Origin: Streptomyces aurantiogriseus
GTDB taxonomy: Bacteria; Actinomycetota; Actinomycetes; Streptomycetales; Streptomycetaceae
Assembly: GCF_014649375.1 (NCBI RefSeq)
Contig: NZ_BMSX01000005.1
Span: 310,001-374,000 of the forward strand
Direction: 5' to 3'
DNA: 64,000 nucleotides
The notes under the pieces: generated by a model
Told to the model about the DNA's origin: nothing
Seen by the model: the letters and a program-made list of their open reading frames with translations, nothing else
Databases searched by the model: none
In this document: piece by piece, positions 43,201-51,232 of the stretch
Layout of the letters: the number at the start of each line of letters is the position of its first letter
Position numbering within the stretch: the first letter of the stretch is position 1
Position numbers and translations under genes: made by a program

Positions 43201-45453
43201 TTGACCGGGGAGCAGGCGGCGTTCGGAGCGCTGCTGCGGGAGTTGCGGCTGTCCGCGTCGCAGACCATCGAGGGCCTGGCGGAGGCGTCGGGCGTGAGTG
43301 TGCGCGGCATCGGGGATCTGGAGCGGGGCCGGCGGGCGGCTCCGCAGCGGCGGACGGTCGCCGCCCTCGCGGACGGCCTCGGCCTGGACGAGACACTGCG
43401 GGAGCGGCTGCTGTCGGCCGCGCGGGCCGGGCGCACACCCGGCTACAGCCCGCTGGGAGTGCGGGCGTTCCCGCGGGGCATCGACGACTTCGTGGGCCGG
43501 GAACGGGAGTTGGGGCGGCTCACCGGGCTGGCCGCCGGCGAGCGTGCCCAGCCGGTGGTGGTGGCCGTGTCCGGGCCGCCGGGGACAGGCAAGACGACGC
43601 TCGCGCTGCACGCCGCCCGCGACCTCGCCGGCCGTTTCCCGGACGGACAGCTGGTCCTGGACCTGCTCGGCACGGACGACGACCCGCCGGGCCCGGCCGA
43701 GCTCGTGCTGGGTGTGCTCAAGGCCCTCCAGGTCGCCGACCGCGACCTGGTCAAGGCCGGTCCGCAGGGCCATGCGGCGTTGTACCGGCAGCTGTTGGCG
43801 GAGCGGCGCTGTCTGCTGGTGATGGACAACGCCCGGGACGAGGGCCAGGTGCGTCCGCTGCTTCCGGCCGCCGGCGCGAGCATGGTCGTGGTGACGAGCC
43901 GGCGCATGCTGACGGGGCTGGACAGCGTGCACCGGCTGCCGCTCGGGGAGTTGAGCCCGCAGGAGGCCGCCGTCTTCCTGACCGGCCTCGTCGGGGCCGA
44001 GCGGGCCGCGGCCGATCCGGCCGCCCTGGCCGAGGTGGCCGAGCGCTGCGGGCACCTTCCGCTCGCCCTGCGGGTGGCGGGCAACTGGCTGGCAACCCGC
44101 ACCGGTTGGACCGTACGGCGGCTCGCGGACCGGCTCGCCGCCGACGACCGGCGCCTGGACGTGCTGGCCGCCGGGGACGTCCGCGTGGACGCCGCCTTCG
44201 AGCTGTCGTACCGCCAGCTCACCCCGTCGGCCGCCCGGCTGTTCCGGCGGCTGGCGCTGGTGCCGGGGCCGGACGTCGGGGTCGCCGGCGCGGCGGAGCT
44301 GACCGGGCAGCGGGTGTTCGACGCCGAGGACACGCTGGAGGAGCTGGTCGAGACCGGGCTGCTGGGGACGGACGGAGACCGTTACCGGCTCCACGACCTG
44401 CTACGGCTGTTCGCCCGGACCCGGCTGAACGCCGAGGAGAGCGCGGGGGACGTCGAAAAGGCGCGGGCCGCGCTGCACCGCTGGCTGCTGGAGACGGCGG
44501 TCGTCGCGGGCCGCTGGTTCGAGCCCGACCACGGTGCTCCCCCGCCCACCTGGCGGGGCACCGTCGACCTGTCGAGCGCCGACCGGGCGCGCCGGTGGCT
44601 GCAGGCCGAGGGCCTCAACTGGCTGGCCGCCCTGCGCGCGGCCGCGGCCGCCGGGAACCACGCCGCGGTGGTGGAGGTGGCCGAGGCGCTGCACTGGTTC
44701 TCCGACCAGTGGATCTTCTGGGGGCACTGGTCCGAGGTGTTCGGCACGGCTGCCGACTCCGCACAGGCGCTGGGCGATCCCGTCGTTGAGGCGACCCAGC
44801 TCAACTACCACGCCTGGGCCGTGCTCCTGTGCGAAGGCCGCCCCTACGACAGCCTCTCCCGCTCCGCCCTGGCGCTGGAGGCGGCCCAGCGCGCCGGCGA
44901 CCTCGCTCAGCAGGCGTGGGCTCACAACTACGCGGCCTGGGCCCACCGGTTGCTCGGCGACTACGCGTCGGCCATCGAAGCCACCCGCGAATCCGCCCGC
45001 CTGTTCGAGTCCGCCGACGATCTCCACGGCACCCTGCAAGCCATGCTCGGCCTGAGCATCGTCCTTCTGGACGCGGGCCGACCCGAGGAAGCCCTTGCCT
45101 GTGACCTGCGCTCGCTCGCCTTTCTGGACGAGGCCGGCGACCGCGTCGAACCGCACATCGCCGCCATGGCCCGGCTCAACCTGCACATAGGCATGGGCCG
45201 CGCCCACGCCCTCATGGAACGTTGGGAGGAGGCCGTCACCCATCTCCGAACCGCCGGCGACCTCAGCCTCGACGGCCGCAATGCGGCCATGCTGAGCCGT
45301 TGCCTGGTCCACCTGGGCAACGTCCTGCTGTCCGCCGGACGGCCCGCCGAGGCACGGGAGGCCTTCAGCCGGTGTGTCTCGCTGGGCCTCGACGCCGACC
45401 CCCAGCGTGTCGCCGAGGCCCGCGACCTTCTCGCCCGCCTCGACGCCGACTGA
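43201..45453 (+). CDS. XRE-NB-ARC-TPR regulator (STAND ATPase)
   Basis: 750 residues: an XRE helix-turn-helix (about 1-70: LLRELRLSASQTIEGLAEASGVSVRGIGDLERGRR), an NB-ARC ATPase (about 95-380) with Walker A SGPPGTGKTTLA, Walker B CLLVMDNA and GLPLAL-like motif HLPLALRVAG, a winged-helix part and a C-terminal TPR array (about 500-750). Such STAND proteins switch on ATP binding and regulate secondary metabolism, development or defence in Streptomyces. The start is TTG 43201 with AAGGGG upstream. It faces the SWIM-VWA operon across 271 bases and could regulate it; a TAGAAT at 43139-43144 may be its own -10. Confidence 0.88.
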   Translation: MTGEQAAFGALLRELRLSASQTIEGLAEASGVSVRGIGDLERGRRAAPQRRTVAALADGLGLDETLRERLLSAARAGRTPGYSPLGVRAFPRGIDDFVGRERELGRLTGLAAGERAQPVVVAVSGPPGTGKTTLALHAARDLAGRFPDGQLVLDLLGTDDDPPGPAELVLGVLKALQVADRDLVKAGPQGHAALYRQLLAERRCLLVMDNARDEGQVRPLLPAAGASMVVVTSRRMLTGLDSVHRLPLGELSPQEAAVFLTGLVGAERAAADPAALAEVAERCGHLPLALRVAGNWLATRTGWTVRRLADRLAADDRRLDVLAAGDVRVDAAFELSYRQLTPSAARLFRRLALVPGPDVGVAGAAELTGQRVFDAEDTLEELVETGLLGTDGDRYRLHDLLRLFARTRLNAEESAGDVEKARAALHRWLLETAVVAGRWFEPDHGAPPPTWRGTVDLSSADRARRWLQAEGLNWLAALRAAAAAGNHAAVVEVAEALHWFSDQWIFWGHWSEVFGTAADSAQALGDPVVEATQLNYHAWAVLLCEGRPYDSLSRSALALEAAQRAGDLAQQAWAHNYAAWAHRLLGDYASAIEATRESARLFESADDLHGTLQAMLGLSIVLLDAGRPEEALACDLRSLAFLDEAGDRVEPHIAAMARLNLHIGMGRAHALMERWEEAVTHLRTAGDLSLDGRNAAMLSRCLVHLGNVLLSAGRPAEAREAFSRCVSLGLDADPQRVAEARDLLARLDAD

Positions 45454-45456
45454 CCT

Positions 45457-45501
45457 CCGTTCCCTGTCCCCGCGCCGCCGCAGCGCGAGGACAGGGAACG
45501 G
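45457..45501 (+). terminator. Strong terminator of the NB-ARC regulator gene
   Basis: Two 21-base arms pair at 19 positions around a short GC loop, starting with CCGTTCCCTGTCC and ending with GGACAGGGAACGG, only 3 bases after the stop codon. Confidence 0.85.
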
Positions 45502-45831
45502 TGCGCGGGCGTCGCCGGCGGGCGAGTCCCCCTCGTCGTGCCCCCATCCTCGTCCCAACGGCTCCCCGCGTCTTGCCCTTGAGCGCACGGGGGCTGTTCC
45601 CTGCGCGCACTCCACATGACCCACCGGGCTCGTGCCTCGCTTTCTGCCTGCTTCCTGCCTGGAGGCCGCCGTGTGCCGCTGCTTGGCTGGGAACGGCGGG
45701 GAAACCGGGGCCGCAGTGTCGCCGGCCCCGCCCCGGCGAAGGGCAGCAGCGGGCCCTCTTGGCCCGCGTGACCCACAGCGCCACGGCTTCGAGCTCTCCG
45801 CCGGTATCGCACAGGTGGAGAGGAGAACCGG
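45502..45831. other. Non-coding stretch upstream of the AraC-type regulator
   Basis: 330 bases without a credible gene. It holds one perfect 8-bp inverted repeat, CGGGGCCG (45706-45713) and CGGCCCCG (45723-45730), 9 bases apart. It presumably contains the promoter of the AraC gene; I could not place -35/-10 boxes with confidence. A GGAGAGGAG ribosome site is at its right end. Confidence 0.5.
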
Positions 45832-46788
45832 GTGAACCTGGTCCTGACGACGGCTTCGGTCCCCGACGGGGAGAAACTCGCCTACTGGCGAGACGCGCTG
45901 AGCACGGCGCTCGTCCCGATGACGGTCGCCACGCGCGGCGACGGGCCGTTCTCGGGCCGGATCTCCACCGCCCGCCTGGGACACCTCCGCGTCTCCGCCA
46001 TCGAGGCCGACCCGCAACGCACCAGCCGCACACCCCGGCACATCGCCCAGGCGCCCGCGGACTACATCGCGATCGGCGTCCAGACAGCGGGCACGGCCAC
46101 CCTCGTCCAGGACGGCCGACACGCCGGGGCCAGCGAGGGCGACCTCGTGGTCTACGACACGACACGCCCGTACTCCCTGGACTACCCGGAGCCGTTCTCC
46201 ACCCGGATCGTGCGGATGCCCCGCCGGGCCGTGGGCCTGCCCGAGGAGGATCTGCGGCGGGTCACCGGTACCGCGATCAGCGCCACGGAGGGGTTCGCTG
46301 CCCTGCTGGTGTCCTTCCTGACCGCCCTCACCACCTCGGTCCCGGCCTGCTCCCCGTCCGTCGCGGCCAGGCTGGCGGACGGCGTCGTGGACCTGTTCGC
46401 CACGCTCGTGGAGGAACGGACACGGGGGCGCGGGGAGCAGGCGGCGGGCGCGCACAAGCACCTCGTCCTGCGCATCCGCGACCACATCGACCGGAACCTG
46501 GGCGATCCGGCGCTGACCCCGCAGACGGTCGCCGCCGCGCACCACATCTCGGTGCGCTATCTGCACCGTCTGTTCGAGGGCGAGGGCATCACGGTCGCCC
46601 GGCTGATCCAGCAGCGGCGGCTGCACGAGTGCGCCCGTGAACTGGGGCGCCCTGACGCGCCGACGCGCACGGTGTCGGCGGTGGCCCAGCGATGGGGATT
46701 CGCCAACCCCGCCCACTTCAGCCGCGTCTTCCGCGCGGCCTACGGACGCTCCCCGCGCGAGTGGGTCCGTGCCGGCTCGTTCACCTGA
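45832..46788 (+). CDS. AraC-family transcriptional regulator
   Basis: 318 residues from GTG 45832 (GGAGAGGAG upstream). The N-terminal half is an AraC-binding-like cupin (YIAIGVQTAGTATLVQDGRHAGASEGDLVVYDT) of the type found in NitR/AraC_binding_2 proteins. The C-terminal half has the two HTH units: PQTVAAAHHISVRYLHRLFEG and VSAVAQRWGFANPAHFSRVFRAAYGRSPREW. No obvious target operon adjoins; the unknown gene at 46882 follows after a possible terminator and operator. Confidence 0.9.
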   Translation: MNLVLTTASVPDGEKLAYWRDALSTALVPMTVATRGDGPFSGRISTARLGHLRVSAIEADPQRTSRTPRHIAQAPADYIAIGVQTAGTATLVQDGRHAGASEGDLVVYDTTRPYSLDYPEPFSTRIVRMPRRAVGLPEEDLRRVTGTAISATEGFAALLVSFLTALTTSVPACSPSVAARLADGVVDLFATLVEERTRGRGEQAAGAHKHLVLRIRDHIDRNLGDPALTPQTVAAAHHISVRYLHRLFEGEGITVARLIQQRRLHECARELGRPDAPTRTVSAVAQRWGFANPAHFSRVFRAAYGRSPREWVRAGSFT

Positions 46789-46812
46789 GGGCGCGGACAC
46801 TCGCCGGCCGAA

Positions 46813-46865
46813 GTCCGGTTCCGGACCTGCTGCCGGAGCCTCGCCGAAAATCGGCTCGGTGAGGC
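46813..46865. other. Palindrome and hairpin between AraC gene and unknown gene
   Basis: GTCCGGTTCCGGAC (46813-46826) is a perfect 6-bp-arm palindrome that could be an operator. A second structure, GCCTCGCCGA (46838-46847) with TCGGTGAGGC (46856-46865), pairs at nine of ten positions and could end the AraC transcript. Confidence 0.4.
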
Positions 46866-46881
46866 AAGCTCCTGGCCGATC

Positions 46882-47589
46882 ATGGGGCGTATGACCGTTC
46901 AGCTTCCGATCAGCACGCTCAGCCTGCGGCACGTCATACCGGAGCCCCTCGCCCTGGAGCAGTGGGCGGAGGTGCGTCCGCTGATCGATGGCCGGGATGT
47001 GCTGAAGGAGATTCACCCCGGTGGGGTGGCGAGCTGCTGCCGTTCGGAATGGGCCGGTCCGGCCGAGCGATGGCCGTTGGCGGCCACGGAGGTGCCGCGT
47101 CGGGTCGAGCTGTCCAACAACAACTGCTACACCGGGTGTTGCGGCGGTGTCTTCGTCACGATCCACCGGCAGGGCGACCGAGTGCTCTGGTCGTCCTGGG
47201 AGAACACCCACGACAGCCGGGTGCCGGTGCCTGCCGACGTCCGCTTCGACGCGGCCCGGTACGACGCCGAACTGTCCCGCGCCGTGGCCGATCTCAGTTG
47301 GGAACAGCCGGTGGACACCGTCGCCCGTCTGCTGACGCAGACCTTTGCCGACAGTGGCTGGTTCGAACGCTGGGACTGCGTCCTGGAGGATGTGGATCTG
47401 CGACGTGAGGAGCCCCAAGGGGTCGACGTGTACTTCAGCCACGCCCGCGCCCCTCATGAGCGGCCCACCCACTACGCGTACGAGTTCCTCGTCACCCCGC
47501 ACGAACCCGCCGAGCAGCAGGCGCAGCGGTTCGCCGCGCGGATTCTGGCCGACGACCCCCGCCTGACTGCCGAACAGTGGGGTGACTGA
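46882..47589 (+). CDS. Protein of unknown function with a Cys-rich centre
   Basis: 235 residues from ATG 46882; ATG 46891 is an equally possible start and neither has a strong ribosome site. It contains SCCRSEW near residue 50 and NNNCYTGCCGGVFVTIHRQGDRVLWSSWENTHD near residue 75 (split here only by reading), then a helical C-terminal half rich in acidic and aromatic residues ending DDPRLTAEQWGD. I do not recognise a family. Codon bias and third-position GC support coding. Confidence 0.75.
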   Translation: MGRMTVQLPISTLSLRHVIPEPLALEQWAEVRPLIDGRDVLKEIHPGGVASCCRSEWAGPAERWPLAATEVPRRVELSNNNCYTGCCGGVFVTIHRQGDRVLWSSWENTHDSRVPVPADVRFDAARYDAELSRAVADLSWEQPVDTVARLLTQTFADSGWFERWDCVLEDVDLRREEPQGVDVYFSHARAPHERPTHYAYEFLVTPHEPAEQQAQRFAARILADDPRLTAEQWGD

Positions 47590-47648
47590 GACACCCCGCC
47601 CTGAGCGGTGGCCACCGCCGTGGGCTCACCCGGGGGGAAGGGTCCCGG

Positions 47649-47671
47649 CCCGCCGCCCATGGATCGGCGGG
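47649..47671. terminator. Hairpin between convergent genes
   Basis: A perfect 7-bp stem, CCCGCCG / CGGCGGG, with a 9-base loop, 60 bases after the unknown gene and next to the Lrp gene stop. Confidence 0.5.
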
Positions 47672-47672
47672 G

Positions 47673-48113
47673 TCAGCCCACCTCCCACAGGAACCGGTGG
47701 GTGTGGATGGCGAAGTAGGGGAAGGACTGGACGCCGCTGACGCCCTCGATCTGCCGCACGGTGTCGTTGACGAAGTCGAGCAGATCCTTCGCGGTGGGGC
47801 TGACCACCTCGGCGAACAGGTCGAAGCCGCCGGAGGTGAGCACCGAGTACACCACCTCGGGGTGGGCGGCCAGCGCGTCGGCGACGGGGCGCGGGTCGCC
47901 GTCGACGGTGATGCCGAGGAGGGCCATGGCCTGGCCGCCCATGGCCATCGGGTCGGTGACGCCGACGACCTGGACGGCCCGGGAGTCCAGCAGCCGTTGC
48001 AGGCGCTGGCGGGCGGCGGACGCGGACAGGCCGACCTTGGGGCCGAGGTCGGCGTACGCGATGCGCCCGTCGGTCTGCAGTTCGCGCAGGATGGCCCGGT
48101 CGATCTCGTCCAC
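47673..48113 (-). CDS. Lrp/AsnC-family transcriptional regulator
   Basis: 146 residues. The HTH is DRAILRELQTDGRIAYADLGPKVGLSASAARQRLQRLLD split over residues 4-42; the C-terminal RAM ligand domain follows (SVLTSGGFDLFAEVVSPTAKDLLDFV). It starts at GTG 48113 with GAGGA upstream, 28 bases after the aminotransferase gene, so the two form an operon. Lrp proteins sense amino acids and often control the adjoining amino-acid gene. Likely ligand: an amino acid handled by the aminotransferase. Confidence 0.93.
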   Translation of the reverse strand: MDEIDRAILRELQTDGRIAYADLGPKVGLSASAARQRLQRLLDSRAVQVVGVTDPMAMGGQAMALLGITVDGDPRPVADALAAHPEVVYSVLTSGGFDLFAEVVSPTAKDLLDFVNDTVRQIEGVSGVQSFPYFAIHTHRFLWEVG

Positions 48114-48141
48114 GTCTGTGTCCTCTTCCTGTCGTCGGTGC

Positions 48142-49491
48142 TCAGCCGGCCAGCTCGGCCAGGGCCGTCGCGAACAGCTCGGTGTGGGTGTCCACGTCCT
48201 GTTCGGTCGTGTCGGGGCACATGAGGGCCATGTTGTGGAACGGGGTGAGCAGGATGCCCCGGTTGGCGAGGTAGAGGTGGAGGAAGTCCTCCAGCTCGGT
48301 GTCGCCGGCGGCCGCGGCCTCGGTGCCGGTGCGGGGCGCGGGGGTGGTGAAGCGGTACTCGGTGCGGGCGCCGAGGCGGCTGACGGACCAGGGCAGGGCG
48401 TGGGCGTCGATGCCCGCGCGCACGCCGGCCTCGAAGCGCTCGGCCAGTTTGTGCATGCGGGCGAACGCCTCGTCGGTCAGGACGTGTTCGAGGGTGGCCC
48501 GCATCGCGGCGACGGACAGGGCGTTGCCGGCGAGGGTGCCGCCGACGCCGCCCATGTCCACGAGGTCCAGGTCGTCGCGGCCGAGCAGCCGGTCGGCGAG
48601 GTCGGCGGAGAGGCCGTAGGCGCCGGCCGGGATGCCTCCGCCGATGGCCTTGCCGATGGTCAGTACGTCCGGCTCCAGGTCCCAGGCGGCGGTGCAACCG
48701 CCGGGGCCTGCCGAGAAGGTGTGCGTCTCGTCGTTGATGAGGAGCGTGCCGTGGCGGCGGGTGAGCTCGCGTACGCCGGCCAGGTAGCCGGGTTCGGGCA
48801 GGACGATGCCGATGTTGGTGAGCGCGGGTTCCATGAGGACGGCGGCCACGTCGCCGTGGGCGAGTTCGCGCTCCAGGTGGTCCAGGTCGTTGAACTCGGC
48901 GACCCGGCTGGTGAGCGTGACGTCGCAGGGGGCGCCGACGTTTCCGGGGCGTGCGGTGCCCTGGCCGTCGGGGCCGGTCACGATCAGGGACTCGTCGACG
49001 CTGCCGTGGTAGCAGTAGCTGTTCACCAGGATCCTGGGGCGTGCGGTGACCGCTCTGGCGAGGCGGATGGCCCAGCGGTTGGCGTCGGTCGCGGTCAGCG
49101 AGAAGCTCCAGCGGGTGAGTCCGAAGCGGCGGGTCAGTTCCGCGCCGACCCGTTCGGCGTCCTCGGTGGGCAGCATGGCGGTCGCGCCGCCGAGGGCGGT
49201 GAAGCGGTGCTGGACGGCCTCGGCGACGGCGGCCGGCGAGTGGCCCGCCATGGCGCCGGTGTCGCCCAGACAGAAGTCGAGGTACTCGTGCCCGTCGACG
49301 TCACGGACCCGGGCGCCGCGCGCGGACTCCAGGTAGCGCGGAAAGGCGCCGGCCGTCTTGTTCATCCAGGTCATCGGCACACGGCCGAAGAGGTGATCGG
49401 CGCGCGCGTAGGCGGCGCGGGAGCGGGGGTTGCGCCGTTCGGCCTCGGCGCTCTCGCGGGCCAGCAGGTGACGCAGTCGGGCAAGGTCCAT
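48142..49491 (-). CDS. Class III aminotransferase (glutamate-1-semialdehyde aminotransferase-like)
   Basis: 449 residues, PLP-dependent. GDTGAMAGHSP marks the phosphate-binding region, INDETHTFSAGPGG has the Asp/Glu next to the pyridine ring, and the Schiff-base Lys is in DVLTIGKAIGGGIPAG. The closest overall pattern is the GSA-aminomutase / class III group, but the adjacent Lrp regulator argues for amino-acid catabolism, not haem synthesis. The start ATG 49491 follows a usable GGGG site. A promoter is seen at 49528-49557 with a 21-bp repeat array directly upstream. Confidence 0.9.
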   Translation of the reverse strand: MDLARLRHLLARESAEAERRNPRSRAAYARADHLFGRVPMTWMNKTAGAFPRYLESARGARVRDVDGHEYLDFCLGDTGAMAGHSPAAVAEAVQHRFTALGGATAMLPTEDAERVGAELTRRFGLTRWSFSLTATDANRWAIRLARAVTARPRILVNSYCYHGSVDESLIVTGPDGQGTARPGNVGAPCDVTLTSRVAEFNDLDHLERELAHGDVAAVLMEPALTNIGIVLPEPGYLAGVRELTRRHGTLLINDETHTFSAGPGGCTAAWDLEPDVLTIGKAIGGGIPAGAYGLSADLADRLLGRDDLDLVDMGGVGGTLAGNALSVAAMRATLEHVLTDEAFARMHKLAERFEAGVRAGIDAHALPWSVSRLGARTEYRFTTPAPRTGTEAAAAGDTELEDFLHLYLANRGILLTPFHNMALMCPDTTEQDVDTHTELFATALAELAG

Positions 49492-49527
49492 GGCACACCC
49501 CGGACGGAGGAACGAGTGAATGCCCGA

Positions 49528-49557
49528 AATCTACGATCGAAAGAGCGGATGGAGCAA
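49528..49557 (-). promoter_or_regulatory. Probable promoter of the aminotransferase-Lrp operon
   Basis: On the minus strand: -35 TTGCTC, 18-base spacer, -10 TAGATT, about 37 bases before ATG 49491. The repeat array at 49569-49673 begins 11 bases upstream of the -35. Confidence 0.5.
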
Positions 49558-49568
49558 GGGATGACGAT

Positions 49569-49673
49569 CGAATCGATCGCCGCAGCAGTCGATTCAGTGG
49601 CCCGGGCGAGCGATTCGGTCGCCGTGGCAGTCGATTCAACGGCCGGGGCGATCGATTCGGTCGCCGTCCTCGT
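49569..49673. repeat. Five-unit 21-bp repeat array
   Basis: Five consecutive units of exactly 21 bp start with CGAATC or CGATTC at 49569, 49590, 49611, 49632 and 49653. Units 1, 3 and 5 resemble CGATTCGGTCGCCGTGGCAG; units 2 and 4 are a variant, giving a 42-bp superperiod. The array covers the stop codon of the STAS-ANTAR gene (49636) and reaches to 11 bases from the aminotransferase promoter. Because 21 bp is two helical turns, all units face the same side of DNA. Confidence 0.85.
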
Positions 49674-50412
49674 CCACTGCGGGCGTCGACCGGATCTTGG
49701 CCACCGCCGCCGCCACCTGTTCCTGCACGGCCTCCGCCGGTGGCGCGCCCTGCACGGCGCCGACCAGGTCGCGGGCGAGGTGATGCAGCTTGGTGTTGGT
49801 GTGCTGGGAGGCCTCGACCAGGACACGCCAGGCGTCCTGCGCGCTCAGCGCGAAAGACGCCATGAGGATGCCGCGAGCGAGGTCGATGACCGGGCGGGTC
49901 TGCATGGCCCGGCGCAGCTGGACGACCTCGATGCGCAACTCCTGTTCGATGTCGCCCGCGTCGCCGTCCCGTACCTCCGGGAGGGGCGCCGCGTCGTCGC
50001 GGTGGGGGTCGGGGCCGAGGTCGGCGAACAGGACGTCGGTCCCGGTGAGGGTGAGCAGCCGTTCGACCACGGGACCGGCCGAGCGGATGACGAGGGTCTT
50101 GCCCTGCTTGAGGCCCTGCTCCCGCAGGCTGAGCAGCACGTTGAGGGCGGAACAGTCGCAGAACACCACGTGGCCGAGTTCCAGGTCGACGCCGCCGACC
50201 GCGGCGGCCAGCGCCGCGCGCAGGGCGTGCGTGAGCTGCTCGGCGGAATCAAGGTCGAGTTCCCCACGGATCGCCACGACGACGCGGTCACCGTCGGGCC
50301 GGAGGGCGATCTCCGGCACGGCCGCGGTCCGGGCGGGCGATGCCCCGCTCGTCTCCGCCCGTACCCGGTCGTCCCCCGCACCGGGGTTCGCTTCGTACGC
50401 GGGCTCTGCCAT
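49636..50412 (-). CDS. STAS-ANTAR domain protein
   Basis: 258 residues. The N-terminal STAS domain (about 30-130) resembles anti-sigma-factor antagonists: VVVAIRGELDLDSAEQL and VDLELGHVVFCDCSALNVLLSL, with Ser in the position phosphorylated in SpoIIAA-like proteins. The C-terminal ANTAR domain (about 150-220) has QLRRAMQTRPVIDLARGILMASFALSAQDAW, a known RNA-binding antiterminator helix set. The protein may link anti-sigma signalling with RNA antitermination. ATG 50412 has GGAGGAGG upstream. Its last 13 codons are made of the 21-bp repeats. Confidence 0.92.
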   Translation of the reverse strand: MAEPAYEANPGAGDDRVRAETSGASPARTAAVPEIALRPDGDRVVVAIRGELDLDSAEQLTHALRAALAAAVGGVDLELGHVVFCDCSALNVLLSLREQGLKQGKTLVIRSAGPVVERLLTLTGTDVLFADLGPDPHRDDAAPLPEVRDGDAGDIEQELRIEVVQLRRAMQTRPVIDLARGILMASFALSAQDAWRVLVEASQHTNTKLHHLARDLVGAVQGAPPAEAVQEQVAAAVAKIRSTPAVDEDGDRIDRPGR

Positions 50413-50505
50413 GACCGCCTCCTCCGGTCACTCCGACCTCGCGGTTCCAGAGTCACCCGTACCCATGTCACACGTCAACCGATACATGAAATTGAGTTCA
50501 GGCGT

Positions 50506-50534
50506 TTGTATACGTGAATGTGTCGTCTTAAGAT
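50506..50534 (+). promoter_or_regulatory. Probable leaderless promoter of the small HTH gene
   Basis: TTGTAT (50506-50511), 17-base spacer, TAAGAT (50529-50534), then 6 bases to ATG 50541 with no ribosome site. The region 50480-50540 is unusually AT-rich for this genome and contains the palindrome GTATAC. Confidence 0.5.
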
Positions 50535-50540
50535 TGCTTC

Positions 50541-50882
50541 ATGGAGGGAGTGCCTGAGCCGCATATCGGATGGACGTTCCTGACCAATCACGCCCGCGTA
50601 CTGGCGGTCATCGCGGACAACCGCAGCGCCCGGATCCGCGACATCGCCGCGCACTGCCGGCTCACCGAACGCGCCGTCCAGAAGATCATCTCCGACCTCG
50701 AGCAGGACGGCTACCTGTCCCACACGCGGGAGGGGCGCGGCAACACCTACCGGATCGAACCCGGCAAGGTACTCCGCCACCCGGCCGAGGCAGGTCTGAC
50801 CGTGGCATCCCTGCTCTCCCTGCTGGTCCAGGACGAGGTGGACCGCGCCCGGCATCCCGAGCCCGGACCGCACGGGGCGTGA
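50541..50882 (+). CDS. Small winged-helix regulator (MarR/ArsR type)
   Basis: 113 residues. WTFLTNHARVLAVIADNRSARIRDIAAHCRLTERAVQKIISDLEQDGYLSHTREGRGNTYRI, described here over residues 11-72, is a complete winged helix with wing. The C-terminal 40 residues are a helix likely used for pairing. No ligand-binding Cys cluster of ArsR proteins is present. Probably autoregulatory through the AT-rich promoter region; targets unknown. Confidence 0.87.
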   Translation: MEGVPEPHIGWTFLTNHARVLAVIADNRSARIRDIAAHCRLTERAVQKIISDLEQDGYLSHTREGRGNTYRIEPGKVLRHPAEAGLTVASLLSLLVQDEVDRARHPEPGPHGA

Positions 50883-51232
50883 CCTCGGCACGGCGATTCG
50901 GTCAAGTCGGGGCGATGTAAACCTCGTTGAGACCGAAAGAGACGAAGGTCACGAATACGTATCGGACATTTAACGCTTCAATCTTCACACGAGCCACACA
51001 TGTTGGCTAGGTTGACGCCCAGGCCGCACGACCGACTCCGGCGAACCCCGCCGGCCGCGCGGCCTCCGCCGAGTCCGTGGCACCAGCGGTACGGCCGGAG
51101 CCGGGGACCGTCCAGTCCCGGGGTGGATGCTCAACTGCCGAACCGCGCAGCGAGCTTCGGGCATCCTGTTGACGGGATCGCCCGGATCCACCGCCCACTC
51201 GGCCGGCGGAGCACGGAAGGAGTACGTCTTCC
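50883..51232. other. 350-base intergenic region, AT-rich left half
   Basis: Bases 50900-51010 are clearly AT-richer than the surrounding genes and hold the palindrome ATACGTAT (50955-50962) and AGCCA (50992-50996) with TGGCT (51004-51008). The right half is GC-rich. I see no credible gene. GGAAGGAG at 51212-51219 is the ribosome site of the C40 peptidase. The region probably holds that gene's promoter. Confidence 0.45.

Noticed and set aside
49569..49673. Possible CRISPR array
   Set aside because: Units are contiguous without spacers and no cas genes are present.
50992..51008. AGCCA / TGGCT inverted repeat as operator
   Set aside because: Five-base arms occur often by chance.
50883..51232. 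Arg/Pro-rich open frame starting near 51000
   Set aside because: It runs out of frame into the C40 gene, lacks a ribosome site and has noncoding-like composition.
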